From assembly GCF_026625565.1 (NCBI RefSeq), contig NZ_CP112998.1:1304501-1368500 (forward strand): a stretch of 64,000 nucleotides of DNA, written 5' to 3'. The notes beneath the pieces were generated by a model that saw nothing but the letters and a program-made list of their open reading frames with translations, searched no databases and was not told where the DNA came from. Every line of letters starts with the position of its first letter. The first letter of the stretch is position 1. A program made the translations under genes and the position numbers. Positions 55,534-63,659 of the stretch are shown one piece after another. The stretch comes from Dyadobacter pollutisoli. GTDB taxonomy: Bacteria; Bacteroidota; Bacteroidia; Cytophagales; Spirosomataceae.

Positions 55534-55842
55534 ATGGGAATTATATCGGTACTATTCGGAAATAACAAAACCGACTTCAAAAGTCTGGTTGATCAGGGTG
55601 CATTGATCGTTGACGTGCGAAGTCCGCAGGAATTTGCCTCAGGGCACATTGATGGCAGTGTCAATATGCCGCTGGATACAATAAGCTCCAAGGCTGCGTT
55701 TTTGAAAAAAGACGGCCGACCAGTGATTACATGCTGCCGGAGCGGGGCCCGCAGTGGGATGGCACAACAAGTCTTGAAAAATGCAGGAGTAGAAGTTTAC
55801 AATGGAGGTGCCTGGGATAATCTCACGCAAAAGATTCAATAA
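55534..55842 (+). CDS. Single-domain rhodanese
   Basis: 102 residues, cytoplasmic. Rhodanese fold with DVRSPQEFASGHIDGSVNMP and the active-site loop ITCCRSGARSG, catalytic Cys68. It transfers sulfane sulfur, probably from the upstream fusion enzyme or from imported thiosulfate. The next gene starts 16 bases later. Confidence 0.93.
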   Translation: MGIISVLFGNNKTDFKSLVDQGALIVDVRSPQEFASGHIDGSVNMPLDTISSKAAFLKKDGRPVITCCRSGARSGMAQQVLKNAGVEVYNGGAWDNLTQKIQ

Positions 55843-55858
55843 GAACATTTTTTAAATT

Positions 55859-56422
55859 ATGCTGGAAATAATAAAGCAGCCCTGGCCTTGGTATATGGCC
55901 GGGCCGCTGATCGGGCTTACAGTCCCCGCCCTTTTGATACTGGGCAATAAATCTTTTGGAATTTCTTCGTCGTTGCGCCATGTTTGCGCGATTTGTGTAC
56001 CGGGGGACATTCCGTTTTTTCAATACGATTGGAAAAAAGAATTGTGGAACATGTTTTTCGTATTGGGCATCTTTTTCGGAGGGGTTGTAGCGGCGACATT
56101 TCTGGTCAACCCTGAACCCATGCAGCTAGACCCTACGCTGCTAAAAGAGCTCAGCGTATATGGCATTACGGATTTTTCGTCGCTAGTTCCCATTGACCTG
56201 GTTAGCTGGGATAAACTTTTGACGCTTCGCGGCTTTATGATGATGGTCGGTGGGGGATTTTTAGTAGGGTTTGGTGCGCGCTACGCCGGCGGATGCACGA
56301 GCGGTCATGCGATTATGGGACTTTCCACGCTGCAATGGCCCTCCCTGGTAGCGACCGTCAGTTTCATGGCTGGCGGATTTGTAATGGCCAACTGGATATT
56401 GCCATTTATTTTAACGCTTTAA
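55859..56422 (+). CDS. YeeE/YedE thiosulfate transporter, first half
   Basis: 187 residues with about five membrane helices. Family motifs: VPALLILGNKSFGISSSLRH with VCAICVPGD cysteines, and GFGARYAGGCTSGHAIMGLS containing the conserved transport-relay Cys. Full YeeE proteins are about 350 residues; this one covers roughly half, and the other half is the gene at 57054. Together they should form one transporter for thiosulfate or a related sulfur anion. Confidence 0.88.
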   Translation: MLEIIKQPWPWYMAGPLIGLTVPALLILGNKSFGISSSLRHVCAICVPGDIPFFQYDWKKELWNMFFVLGIFFGGVVAATFLVNPEPMQLDPTLLKELSVYGITDFSSLVPIDLVSWDKLLTLRGFMMMVGGGFLVGFGARYAGGCTSGHAIMGLSTLQWPSLVATVSFMAGGFVMANWILPFILTL

Positions 56423-56425
56423 AGA

Positions 56426-57046
56426 ATGAATGATCAATTAAAAAAGCATTGGGAAGATGTGTATCATACCAAGTCGCCATACGAGGTGAGCTGGACGGAA
56501 CCCAAGCCGGAGCGTTCGCTTAAACTGATCCACAATACCCAGGCGCCCAAAAATAGTCCTATTATCGATATTGGCGGAGGCGACAGTTTACTTGTTGACT
56601 ATCTTCTCGACGAGGGTTACTCGGATATCACAGTTTTGGATATTTCAGCCAAAGCCATTGAAAGAGCAAAAAATAGGCTGGGTGAAAAGGCGGCAAAGAT
56701 TACCTGGCTGGTGAGTGATATTCTTCATTTTGAACCAGAAAAACAATATTCAGTCTGGCACGATAGGGCCACCTTTCATTTTCTGACAACAGTGGATCGA
56801 AAAAGCAAATATAGATACCTTGTCGAAAACGCGGTTGCAGATGGCCACCTGATTATGGGTACGTTTTCGCTTTCCGGCCCTGGGCAGTGCAGCGGATTGG
56901 CGGTGTGTCAATATGACATAAGCGCATTGGCCGATGTCTTCAAAGGTTCCTTTGAGGTGAAAAGCCATTTTTATGCAGACCATCTGACCCCTTTTCAAAC
57001 CAGTCAAAATTTCCTTTTTGCTGATTTTATCAAAGTAAACAATTAA
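56426..57046 (+). CDS. Class I SAM-dependent methyltransferase
   Basis: 206 residues. SAM-binding motif I is IIDIGGGDSLLVDYLL (about 47-63) with motif II at ITVLDISAKAIERAKN. SVWHDRATFHFLT is characteristic of this subgroup. There is no membrane part. The gene starts 3 bases after one YeeE half and ends 7 bases before the other, so it is in the same operon. The methyl acceptor is unknown; a thiol or sulfide is a reasonable inference from context only. Confidence 0.88.
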   Translation: MNDQLKKHWEDVYHTKSPYEVSWTEPKPERSLKLIHNTQAPKNSPIIDIGGGDSLLVDYLLDEGYSDITVLDISAKAIERAKNRLGEKAAKITWLVSDILHFEPEKQYSVWHDRATFHFLTTVDRKSKYRYLVENAVADGHLIMGTFSLSGPGQCSGLAVCQYDISALADVFKGSFEVKSHFYADHLTPFQTSQNFLFADFIKVNN

Positions 57047-57053
57047 AAACAGT

Positions 57054-57563
57054 ATGGCCAATTTATTAGAAGACCAGATTGCGCAAAGCGAACACGACGT
57101 CCGGGCAACGGATTCAATGTGTATTAACGAAAGTCAAAAACAGCATAAATGGTATTACAACCTGAAATACCTTGTGGTGGGGTTACTTTTCGGAGTACTT
57201 TTTGTGAAAGCCGAGGTAGTCAGCTGGTTCCGCATCCAGGAAATGTTCCGGCTGAGGTCTTTTCATATGTATGGGATTATCGGCAGCGCGGTTGCGGTCG
57301 GGATGATTTCAGTTTGGATTATCAAACGGTTTGGTATCCATACTATCTCAGGGGAAAAGATTACTTTTGCAGATAAAAAGTTCAGTCAGGGGCAGATTTA
57401 CGGCGGATTAGTTTTCGGGCTCGGCTGGGGTTTGACAGGTGCCTGCCCGGGACCGCTTTTTGCGCAGATCGGAATGGGTGCTACTGCCATTGTTGTCACA
57501 TTGCTTAGTGCTATTACGGGGACCTGGGTATATGGTAGGTTTAGAGAACAGTTACCGCATTAA
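57054..57563 (+). CDS. YeeE/YedE-like transporter, second half (DUF6691 type)
   Basis: 169 residues. A soluble N-terminus (about 35 residues) precedes about four membrane helices. The signature GGLVFGLGWGLTGACPGPLF carries the Cys equivalent to the second-half relay cysteine of YeeE. It complements the protein at 55859, and the two halves are split by a methyltransferase gene. Confidence 0.88.
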   Translation: MANLLEDQIAQSEHDVRATDSMCINESQKQHKWYYNLKYLVVGLLFGVLFVKAEVVSWFRIQEMFRLRSFHMYGIIGSAVAVGMISVWIIKRFGIHTISGEKITFADKKFSQGQIYGGLVFGLGWGLTGACPGPLFAQIGMGATAIVVTLLSAITGTWVYGRFREQLPH

Positions 57564-57595
57564 GTTTTGCATACAAATATATCAACCACGTAGCT

Positions 57596-57603
57596 TACAT
57601 TTG
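57596..57603 (+). promoter_or_regulatory. Possible -7 element before the TlpA gene
   Basis: TACATTTG fits the TAnnTTTG consensus and lies 51 bases before the GTG at 57654. The nearest upstream TTG (57567) is 26 bases away, longer than usual, so the promoter is weakly supported. The TlpA gene may also be read from the operon promoter. Confidence 0.35.
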
Positions 57604-57653
57604 GATATTTTGCTGAGCACGAGCAAATCGGCAGAAATGGTTTTGGCAGTAAA

Positions 57654-58259
57654 GTGAATGATAACGAGTCAAGCAAAATGAAAAATAAGAATTGGTTGTC
57701 AGCCTCAAACATATTTTCCGCGGCACTAATCGTATTTACAATCGTCATGGTAATCAGTCCACAGGTAAAGGGATGGACAATTCAAAGTTTGATGAAAATC
57801 GGGTTGTTTCAGCCTAGGATTGATAAAATGCAGGAAATTCAAAGTGAGACTTTACCGAATATGTCTTTCAAAAATAAAGATGGAAAAACAGTTGATCTGG
57901 CTTCGCTTAAAGGCAAAGTAGTATTTATTAATTTTTGGGCAACCTGGTGCGCTCCCTGTATTGCGGAGATGCCATCCATTAATGCATTGCAGGACCGGTT
58001 TGGGGATAATGATGACATTGTTTTTTTAATGGTGGATGTGGATGGTAACGATGAAAAGTCGGCTAAATTCATGAAAGAGCACCAGTTTGATTTGAATGTC
58101 TTCAAAGCGGCCAGCGCAATAGCTCCTGTCTTTATGCAGGGAACGATTCCAACCACAGTAATTCTGGATAGAAAGGGGAAAATGGTCTTTAGGCAAGAAG
58201 GTGCTGCTGATTACAATAGCCGGGAGCTGGTGGATTTGCTCGTTGGTCTAATCCGTTAA
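57654..58259 (+). CDS. TlpA-like membrane-anchored thioredoxin
   Basis: 201 residues from GTG 57654; ATG 57678 (MKNKNWLSAS) is the likely actual start. One N-terminal membrane anchor (about 18-38) precedes a thioredoxin fold with the WATWCAPCIAEMP active site (Cys99, Cys102) and cis-proline loop GTIPTTVIL. It reduces periplasmic disulfides or thiol intermediates. Last gene of the sulfur locus. Confidence 0.9.
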   Translation: MNDNESSKMKNKNWLSASNIFSAALIVFTIVMVISPQVKGWTIQSLMKIGLFQPRIDKMQEIQSETLPNMSFKNKDGKTVDLASLKGKVVFINFWATWCAPCIAEMPSINALQDRFGDNDDIVFLMVDVDGNDEKSAKFMKEHQFDLNVFKAASAIAPVFMQGTIPTTVILDRKGKMVFRQEGAADYNSRELVDLLVGLIR

Positions 58260-58364
58260 AGGAGGGCAATTCTTGACCCAATATCCGGCTGGTCAGATGC
58301 TAAATCCCGCCGAATTTTTTGCGCCACAACCTGTATAGATTCCATTTTGCTTTTGTTCAAAGCA

Positions 58365-59108
58365 TTAAAACAGTTGATCCTTGTTGATCAGATTCATAAA
58401 CGTTTCCCGATAAGTTTTGCTGATCGGTATTTCTTTCCCTTTTAGATAGATCGTATTTCCCTGGATCGCATCGATTTTTGAAAAGTTAATAATGAATGAA
58501 CGGTGTATCCGCACGAATTTTGGGTATGGCAGTAATGCTTCCATTTTACCCAATGGTACCAGCGTCATAATTTTGTCTTTTCCGGTAAATATCAGAATGT
58601 ATTCGCCGTAGGCTTCGATATAATCAATGTCGCTATGATGGATGTTGTGGATTTTGTAATCGGATTTTACAAAAATAGAGTCTTGTGAAGACGCGTGCCG
58701 GGCGATCGGATTTTGATCAGTCAGTTCCGTTTTTGGGTTTTGTTGCATGTGGCTGATGTACTGGGATGCCCGGTTTACAGCCTGGAAAAATCTTTCGAAC
58801 GAAATGGGTTTGACAAGATAATCCAATACGGAAAGTTCATAGCCTTTGAGTGCATATTCGGTGTAGGCAGTTGTCAATATCGTGACAGGCCTTTGCGATA
58901 GGGATTGTAAAAAAGCAATTCCGGTCAGTTCGGGCATCTGAATGTCGACAAACATCAGGTCAATCTTTTGATCCAGTAAAATACCTTGGGCTTCCATCGC
59001 GCCCGGACAAGCGGCAACCAGGTTCAGGCCGGGAATTTTGCCGATGTAATCCGATAAAAGCCTTCTGGCAAGCAGCTCATCATCAATGACTAAACAATTA
59101 ATTTTCAT
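58365..59108 (-). CDS. LytTR-family response regulator
   Basis: 247 residues: receiver (1-120, phospho-acceptor Asp55 in LMFVDIQMPELTG) and LytTR DNA-binding domain (about 140-245, SIFVKSDYKIHNIHHSDIDY, EAYGEYILIFTGKDKI, FVRIHRSFIINFSKIDAIQG). Coupled by an 11-base overlap with the upstream LytS-type kinase. LytTR proteins bind direct repeats near target promoters. Confidence 0.94.
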   Translation of the reverse strand: MKINCLVIDDELLARRLLSDYIGKIPGLNLVAACPGAMEAQGILLDQKIDLMFVDIQMPELTGIAFLQSLSQRPVTILTTAYTEYALKGYELSVLDYLVKPISFERFFQAVNRASQYISHMQQNPKTELTDQNPIARHASSQDSIFVKSDYKIHNIHHSDIDYIEAYGEYILIFTGKDKIMTLVPLGKMEALLPYPKFVRIHRSFIINFSKIDAIQGNTIYLKGKEIPISKTYRETFMNLINKDQLF

Positions 59109-60138
59109 ATACTGGCAGCTTTAAGAACACCTGATACTGATCAATGGTCTCCGTGATTTTCAAGTCATAGTTTGCTCCATAGATCAGTTCCAATCGCTTT
59201 TGGGTATTGACTAGTCCAATTCCGCCGGATTCTGTTACTGTTCTTTCGGTCTTCCTTTTTGTGTTGGCACATGTAAAGCGAATAGAATTCGAATCGTCCA
59301 CAGACAGATTTATTCTGATAAAGCCATCCTGATTCACTTCGAGGTCCGAATGTTTAAAACTGTTTTCAATAAACCCGAGCATCAAGAGCGGTGTGATCCG
59401 GTACGCTGAACGAATTCCGTTAACTTCTAGACTTAAACGGTTCGCGTGCGCATCCGACTTTAATTTCTGCATTTCGACAATGTTTTCTAAAAACTGCGCT
59501 TCTTTCTCCAATGAAACTTTCTCGGTTTGGCATTCATACAACATGTATCGTAACAATTCGGAGAGTTTCATGATCATCGGTGCCGCGTTGTCTTCTTTCA
59601 GGTAAGCGAGCGTATAAATGTTGTTGAGCGTATTGAAGAGAAAGTGAGGGTTGATTTGATTTTTGAGTGTTTCCAGTTCAATTTCCAGTTGCTTTTTAGC
59701 CAGCTCAGCCTGCCGCCGCAATGTTTCAAAGCGATCCAGAGCGAATTTGTAGGCAGTACTGATAATGAGAATGACTGATAAAAACAGATAAATCCTCCCG
59801 AATTGAAACGCTCTGGGAAACCGGAGTTTACGCCCCCAGGACGTTGTCGGCAAATCAGGCCCAACCAGGGTAAGATAAAGCTTGGTAAATGCAAACAGCA
59901 CCAGGCAAGCAAGCAATCCATAGATGATATATTTTCTTTTTTCCAAAAGTCCGGGTAGCAAAAGACGGATGTTGATCCCAGAAACGGCGCCCTGTGCGCC
60001 AACATTGACGGTAGCTACCCAGAGGGCTCTGTCAATCTCCTGGAAGCTTGATAGCATCAGCACCCATATCAGCCAGTAGCCGGTCCATAATAAATATGGA
60101 GTAATAGACGGCTGGATTTGGCTATATAGACTCTTCAT
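59098..60138 (-). CDS. LytS/YehU-type sensor histidine kinase
   Basis: 346 residues: four membrane helices in the first 135 residues, a coiled coil, then a His_kinase domain with His165 in QINPHFLFNTLNNIYTLAYL and an ATPase domain (NSFKHSD, GGIGLVNTQKRLELIYGA). No periplasmic domain of size, so the membrane region itself may be the sensor. Divergent from the secreted helical proteins at 60398 and 60775. Confidence 0.94.
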   Translation of the reverse strand: MKSLYSQIQPSITPYLLWTGYWLIWVLMLSSFQEIDRALWVATVNVGAQGAVSGINIRLLLPGLLEKRKYIIYGLLACLVLFAFTKLYLTLVGPDLPTTSWGRKLRFPRAFQFGRIYLFLSVILIISTAYKFALDRFETLRRQAELAKKQLEIELETLKNQINPHFLFNTLNNIYTLAYLKEDNAAPMIMKLSELLRYMLYECQTEKVSLEKEAQFLENIVEMQKLKSDAHANRLSLEVNGIRSAYRITPLLMLGFIENSFKHSDLEVNQDGFIRINLSVDDSNSIRFTCANTKRKTERTVTESGGIGLVNTQKRLELIYGANYDLKITETIDQYQVFLKLPVYEN

Positions 60139-60210
60139 CGATCATTGATTAGTAATGCAATGGTAGCAGAAAAACCCGAAATCTTAAAAAATGCCCAATG
60201 AATCTGCTTT

Positions 60211-60251
60211 TTAATCCCTTGAATGTATCGTTTTTCCCTTCAAAGGGATTA
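60211..60251. promoter_or_regulatory. Inverted repeat between LytS and the helical-protein genes
   Basis: AATCCCTT (60213-60220) and AAGGGATT (60243-60250) form a perfect dyad, extending imperfectly to 13 bases on each side around a 15-base loop. It lies in the divergent control region and could be an operator for the LytTR regulator or a hairpin in one leader. Confidence 0.4.
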
Positions 60252-60397
60252 GGACGGTTCCAAAATCCATTCATCGGCAGATGCGGGTCATACACTCGAA
60301 AAATCGGTCGTTTGGCAGAATAAGTTTTTTATGGGAAAGGCTTATTGGTTGTTTTGAATTGTCTAGGCACAACGTTCAAACAAATAATTTTTTAACC

Positions 60398-60772
60398 ATG
60401 AAAAAAACAAACGTATCAATCACGTTCATTCTCAGTTTATTTTTTGCAGTCAATCAAGTATTTGCGCAAAGTGAATTAAAGCAGATGCCGGCTGATCAAA
60501 GAGCAAAATTGCAAACAGAAAGGATGACTGCCTCGCTCAAACTGGATGCGGAACAAACCCAGAAAGTGGGACAGATCAATCTGAAATATGCACAGAAAAT
60601 GGATCCGGTCATTGAGGGCTCAGGGAGCAAAATGTCCAGGTTCAAAGCTTTTAAGTCGATCAACAAAGATAAAGAGGCGGAATTAAAAGGTGTACTTACT
60701 ACCCAGCAGTTCCAACAGTTTCAGAAACAGCAGCAGGAGATGAAAGATAAATTAAAAGAGCAACGACGCTAA
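60398..60772 (+). CDS. Small secreted helical protein (Spy/DUF4890-like)
   Basis: 124 residues from ATG 60398, the start that gives the signal peptide (MKKTNVSITFILSLFFAVNQ, ending VFAQ); the in-frame ATG at 60281 lies in the control region. The mature part is Lys/Gln-rich and all-helical (QMPADQRAKLQTERMTASLK, LDAEQTQKVGQINLKYAQKM, LKGVLTTQQFQQFQKQQQEM), resembling Spy/CpxP-type periplasmic chaperones. Stop to next start is 2 bases, so it is in an operon with the gene at 60775. Confidence 0.75.
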   Translation: MKKTNVSITFILSLFFAVNQVFAQSELKQMPADQRAKLQTERMTASLKLDAEQTQKVGQINLKYAQKMDPVIEGSGSKMSRFKAFKSINKDKEAELKGVLTTQQFQQFQKQQQEMKDKLKEQRR

Positions 60773-60774
60773 AC

Positions 60775-61353
60775 ATGAAAACGATAAAAAAAATAGTAAC
60801 AACCGCGATGGTGATCACACTTTGGTGGATAGTCGTCGAAGTACAAGCACAGGACAAAAAGGTTGATCCGGCACTCCGTAACGAATTGAAAGCTTACACA
60901 TTGACCCATATTATGCCGGTCATGAAGTTGAAACGGGTTATTTTGGAAGACGAACTGACTGAACTTGAAAAGAAACAGATCGCCGGGCTGAGAATACAAT
61001 TAACCCAGATACGCAAGGCAAGAAAGGAGTCAAACCGGACGCTGTGGGAAAGAATGGATGGAAAAGAATTGGACGAAAATCAAACAGCAATGACGCTATC
61101 CGAACGAAAACAGATCCGGAAAATCATGCTGGAAGCGTTTTCTATTGCTGATAAACATGAAAAAACAATTGATCAGATCAGCCTGGATACCAGGATGAAC
61201 CGGGAAAAATGGAGAAAAGAGTTAAGAGAGATCATAGAGAAATTCAAGGGCAAATCAGCTGGCGATTTCTTTGTGCGATTGGAGCGAACCGGTGCCGGAC
61301 AGTCAGTCAGGCCTGCTTTATTTCTTCTTTGGGATCCTGCAAAACAATACTAA
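60775..61353 (+). CDS. Secreted helical protein, second of pair
   Basis: 192 residues with a signal peptide (MKTIKKIVTTAMVITLWWIV, ending VQAQ). Helical and highly charged (LRNELKAYTLTHIMPVMKLK, LTELEKKQIAGLRIQLTQIR), probably related in style to the preceding protein but with no family that I can name. It follows that gene directly and precedes a serine hydrolase by 6 bases. Likely co-controlled by the divergent LytS/LytR system. Confidence 0.7.
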   Translation: MKTIKKIVTTAMVITLWWIVVEVQAQDKKVDPALRNELKAYTLTHIMPVMKLKRVILEDELTELEKKQIAGLRIQLTQIRKARKESNRTLWERMDGKELDENQTAMTLSERKQIRKIMLEAFSIADKHEKTIDQISLDTRMNREKWRKELREIIEKFKGKSAGDFFVRLERTGAGQSVRPALFLLWDPAKQY

Positions 61354-61359
61354 CCCGTT

Positions 61360-62421
61360 ATGAAATTACAAATGATAAAAACCTTGCTTTCTTGTGTTAT
61401 TGCGTACATTTTTTTGGCATGCAACACTCAAAACGTAACGCCGGATGATCCGAATCCACCTTATGACTTTAACCAGGTAGATAAGTTCATTGAAACAAAT
61501 CTGGCTAATTATAATGATCAGGTGGTGGTGCTGGTATCACAAAACGGAAAGTTGATCTACCACAAAGCAATGGGCCTGGATTCAGCGAGCATCAAGCCGA
61601 TTGCGTCTGCCTCGAAGTGGTTGTCTGCCGCAGTGATGATGAGTATGGTAGATGACCATAAAATTTCGCTCGATGATACTGTTGGTAAGTTCCTCCCTAT
61701 TTTTACAAAGAATAAAAAGGGCGATATCACAATCCGGCAACTTTTTTCGCACACCGCAGGCTTTGACGGGGACTCGCCGCAAGGCTTTGAATACCAGCGA
61801 GACATTACCCTGGCCGCGGCCGTAGACTCCATTGCATTGTACGTTCCCCTCGCGTTTTCTCCGGGATCTGCATTTAGCTACGGAAGTTCAGCAATGCACA
61901 TTGGGGGCAGGATCGCCGAGCTGGTTTCAGGCAAATCATGGCAAGATTTATTTAATGAAAAAATAGGAAATCCTTGTCAGATGAATGTTCGTTACGGCTC
62001 TGCATCCAATCCAATTATAGCCGGCGGGGCAAATACGTCGGCGGCAGATTATCTGAAATTCTTGGAAATGGTTGTAGACAAAGGAATGTATAAAGGAAGG
62101 CGGGTTTTGAGTGAAAGTGCACTGGCCGTTATGCTGTCTGATCAGACAAATGGAGCGGTTATTAAGGGTACGCCGTATGCAAGCAACCCTTTTTCTCCTT
62201 ATCCCAATACCTCAATTCGGTATGGAATGGGCAATTGGCTGGATGTTGTGGATGCGGGTGGGAACGTGCTGGAAAGCAGTAGTCCCGGTCTTTTCGGTAC
62301 CCACCCGTGGCAGGATTCCAAAAACAAAATGGCCGGAATTATTTTCACGCAAACTACCCCTAAAAAAAGCGCCCTGACCAGTCTCGAAATCAGGAAGATG
62401 ATCCGGGATATTGTGAACTAG
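61360..62421 (+). CDS. Beta-lactamase-type serine hydrolase, lipoprotein
   Basis: 353 residues with a lipoprotein signal (SCVIAYIFLAC, Cys21). The SxxK catalytic pair is Ser83/Lys86 (IASASKWLSAAVMMSM), the Tyr motif is YGSSAM near 170, and a late HPWQDSKNKM region stands where KTG/HxG occurs. Such enzymes are esterases, peptidases or D-amino-acid hydrolases rather than antibiotic lactamases. Third gene of the LytTR-linked set. Confidence 0.88.
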   Translation: MKLQMIKTLLSCVIAYIFLACNTQNVTPDDPNPPYDFNQVDKFIETNLANYNDQVVVLVSQNGKLIYHKAMGLDSASIKPIASASKWLSAAVMMSMVDDHKISLDDTVGKFLPIFTKNKKGDITIRQLFSHTAGFDGDSPQGFEYQRDITLAAAVDSIALYVPLAFSPGSAFSYGSSAMHIGGRIAELVSGKSWQDLFNEKIGNPCQMNVRYGSASNPIIAGGANTSAADYLKFLEMVVDKGMYKGRRVLSESALAVMLSDQTNGAVIKGTPYASNPFSPYPNTSIRYGMGNWLDVVDAGGNVLESSSPGLFGTHPWQDSKNKMAGIIFTQTTPKKSALTSLEIRKMIRDIVN

Positions 62422-62612
62422 AACCCACACGAGGAGAAAAATCGCCGCGGGTGTATCCAAGCCAGGGTACACCTGCGGGCATGCCGTGGGCAGGCTCGCG
62501 CTGTCCGGGGCATGATAAGAGAATATGGGGGCAATTTTCCCGTCAGGATGGTAGGAGAATAGACTTACACATCTGCTTTCTGGATTTTCAGGCAATACCC
62601 TTGTTAGAGTTT

Positions 62613-62720
62613 TCACCATTGCGTTTCTTCAGGGATTTGATGATCCGCGCAGGCGACAAAAGTAGCTGCTGCCAAAACCACACTTAATGCGAGAATCATT
62701 GGCATTATTATTGTTTTCAT
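62613..62720 (-). CDS. Short lipoprotein (35 residues), truncated paralogue of the next gene
   Basis: Minus-strand frame starting MKTIIMPMILALSVVLAAAT with lipid Cys24, then ADHQIPEETQW and a TGA stop. The neighbour at 62749 has its lipid Cys also at 24 and continues TDHDIPDP, so both share the leader, Cys position and DHxIP motif. This copy ends just after that motif. It may be a relic or a genuine micro-lipoprotein. Confidence 0.5.
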   Translation of the reverse strand: MKTIIMPMILALSVVLAAATFVACADHQIPEETQW

Positions 62721-62748
62721 GACCTTTCTGGTTTTCTAATCTGAATAC

Positions 62749-63438
62749 TTATTGGATAAGTGTCGGATTGATCACGATATGTGCCTCAGATGCATCAACT
62801 CCCAATGAATAATTGTGCGGCGCGGCAATTAGTATTTTTGATGTTTCGATGTTGTGGAACGCATAAAGCACATTGCCGGTAAAATTTGTGTAAACTGGCG
62901 TGTCAAGCGGCGGCAAATACTCGACCGTAATATGATAGGCAGCATCAGAAATAACAACTGCGGTCTGACCAAAAGGCAGTGATTGAAGTTCTATGGGTAC
63001 CTGCGGATGAAGCGACGGAAAGATGGCGGTAGAATAAAATGAAGCAATGGTAGCTGGCTTGCCGGTTGGTTTGTCCAAAATATACCCTGAACTGGCATCA
63101 ACAGAGGCGTTTGCAATACGTTTTACGTGCAGCTTGATTTTGAAAGTGACATCAATCGTATTAAGGTTTTGGCTGAAACGGTACCAGGCGAATTGCATTG
63201 GCAATACCACATCCGGATTTTGCGGGGTGATGGTAGCAAAAATATCATTGATTGTTAACCCTTTGGCGAACTCTGCCTTGACGATTTCAAACTCGCATGG
63301 AAAGAAGCGTGGTGTCCCATCCGATCGTTCGCACAGCTTGTCCGGGTCGGGAATATCGTGGTCGGTACATGAAATGGCCACAGCAATCGCCAGGATTGCA
63401 GTGAATGGGAGGAGTTGAAGCACTTGTTTGATCTTCAT
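62749..63438 (-). CDS. Uncharacterised lipoprotein
   Basis: 229 residues with a lipoprotein signal (MKIKQVLQLLPFTAILAIAV, lipid Cys24). The mature part is beta-rich: FPCEFEIVKAEFAKGLTIND, MQFAWYRFSQNLNTIDVTFK, then LPFGQTAVVISDAAYHITVE. No family recognised. It lies 28 bases upstream of the short paralogue on the same strand. Role unknown, probably an envelope-attached protein. Confidence 0.7.
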   Translation of the reverse strand: MKIKQVLQLLPFTAILAIAVAISCTDHDIPDPDKLCERSDGTPRFFPCEFEIVKAEFAKGLTINDIFATITPQNPDVVLPMQFAWYRFSQNLNTIDVTFKIKLHVKRIANASVDASSGYILDKPTGKPATIASFYSTAIFPSLHPQVPIELQSLPFGQTAVVISDAAYHITVEYLPPLDTPVYTNFTGNVLYAFHNIETSKILIAAPHNYSLGVDASEAHIVINPTLIQ

Positions 63439-63480
63439 CAGGCATGAATTGGTTAGTCGGCGTGGAATTCAAAATGAATG

Positions 63481-63633
63481 TTAATGCATGCTGAGGGCAA
63501 AGGCCCTCACTGCGATATCCAGATCGATCAGATTTTCTTTTGAAACCGCATCGGCCCCATCGGTCATCACTTTTTTTCTTTCCGTGTCGTTGAATGTCAG
63601 CAAGCCCCCTGACAGGCAAAGGAGTGTTGCCAT
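63481..63633 (-). CDS. Small open frame, function unknown
   Basis: 50 residues, MATLLCLSGGLLTFNDTERK continuing VMTDGADAVSKENLIDLDIA and ending AFALSMH. It has a mildly hydrophobic start and no known family. A 7-base dyad (TGAGGGC/GCCCTCA, 63492-63509) lies within its 3' end. It is 26 bases downstream of the alcohol dehydrogenase gene on the same strand. Could be a remnant. Confidence 0.25.
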   Translation of the reverse strand: MATLLCLSGGLLTFNDTERKKVMTDGADAVSKENLIDLDIAVRAFALSMH

Positions 63634-63659
63634 AGGAGGGGCTTACCGCCTTGAACGGA

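Noticed and set aside
61360..62421. Serine hydrolase as an antibiotic beta-lactamase
   Set aside because: SxxK and Tyr motifs are shared with esterases and peptidases. The context (LytTR-linked secreted proteins) and lipoprotein anchor do not support a resistance claim.
63492..63509. Dyad TGAGGGC-AAAG-GCCCTCA as a terminator
   Set aside because: The 7-base stem has no T run on either side and falls inside a possible small open frame, so evidence is too weak for a separate feature.
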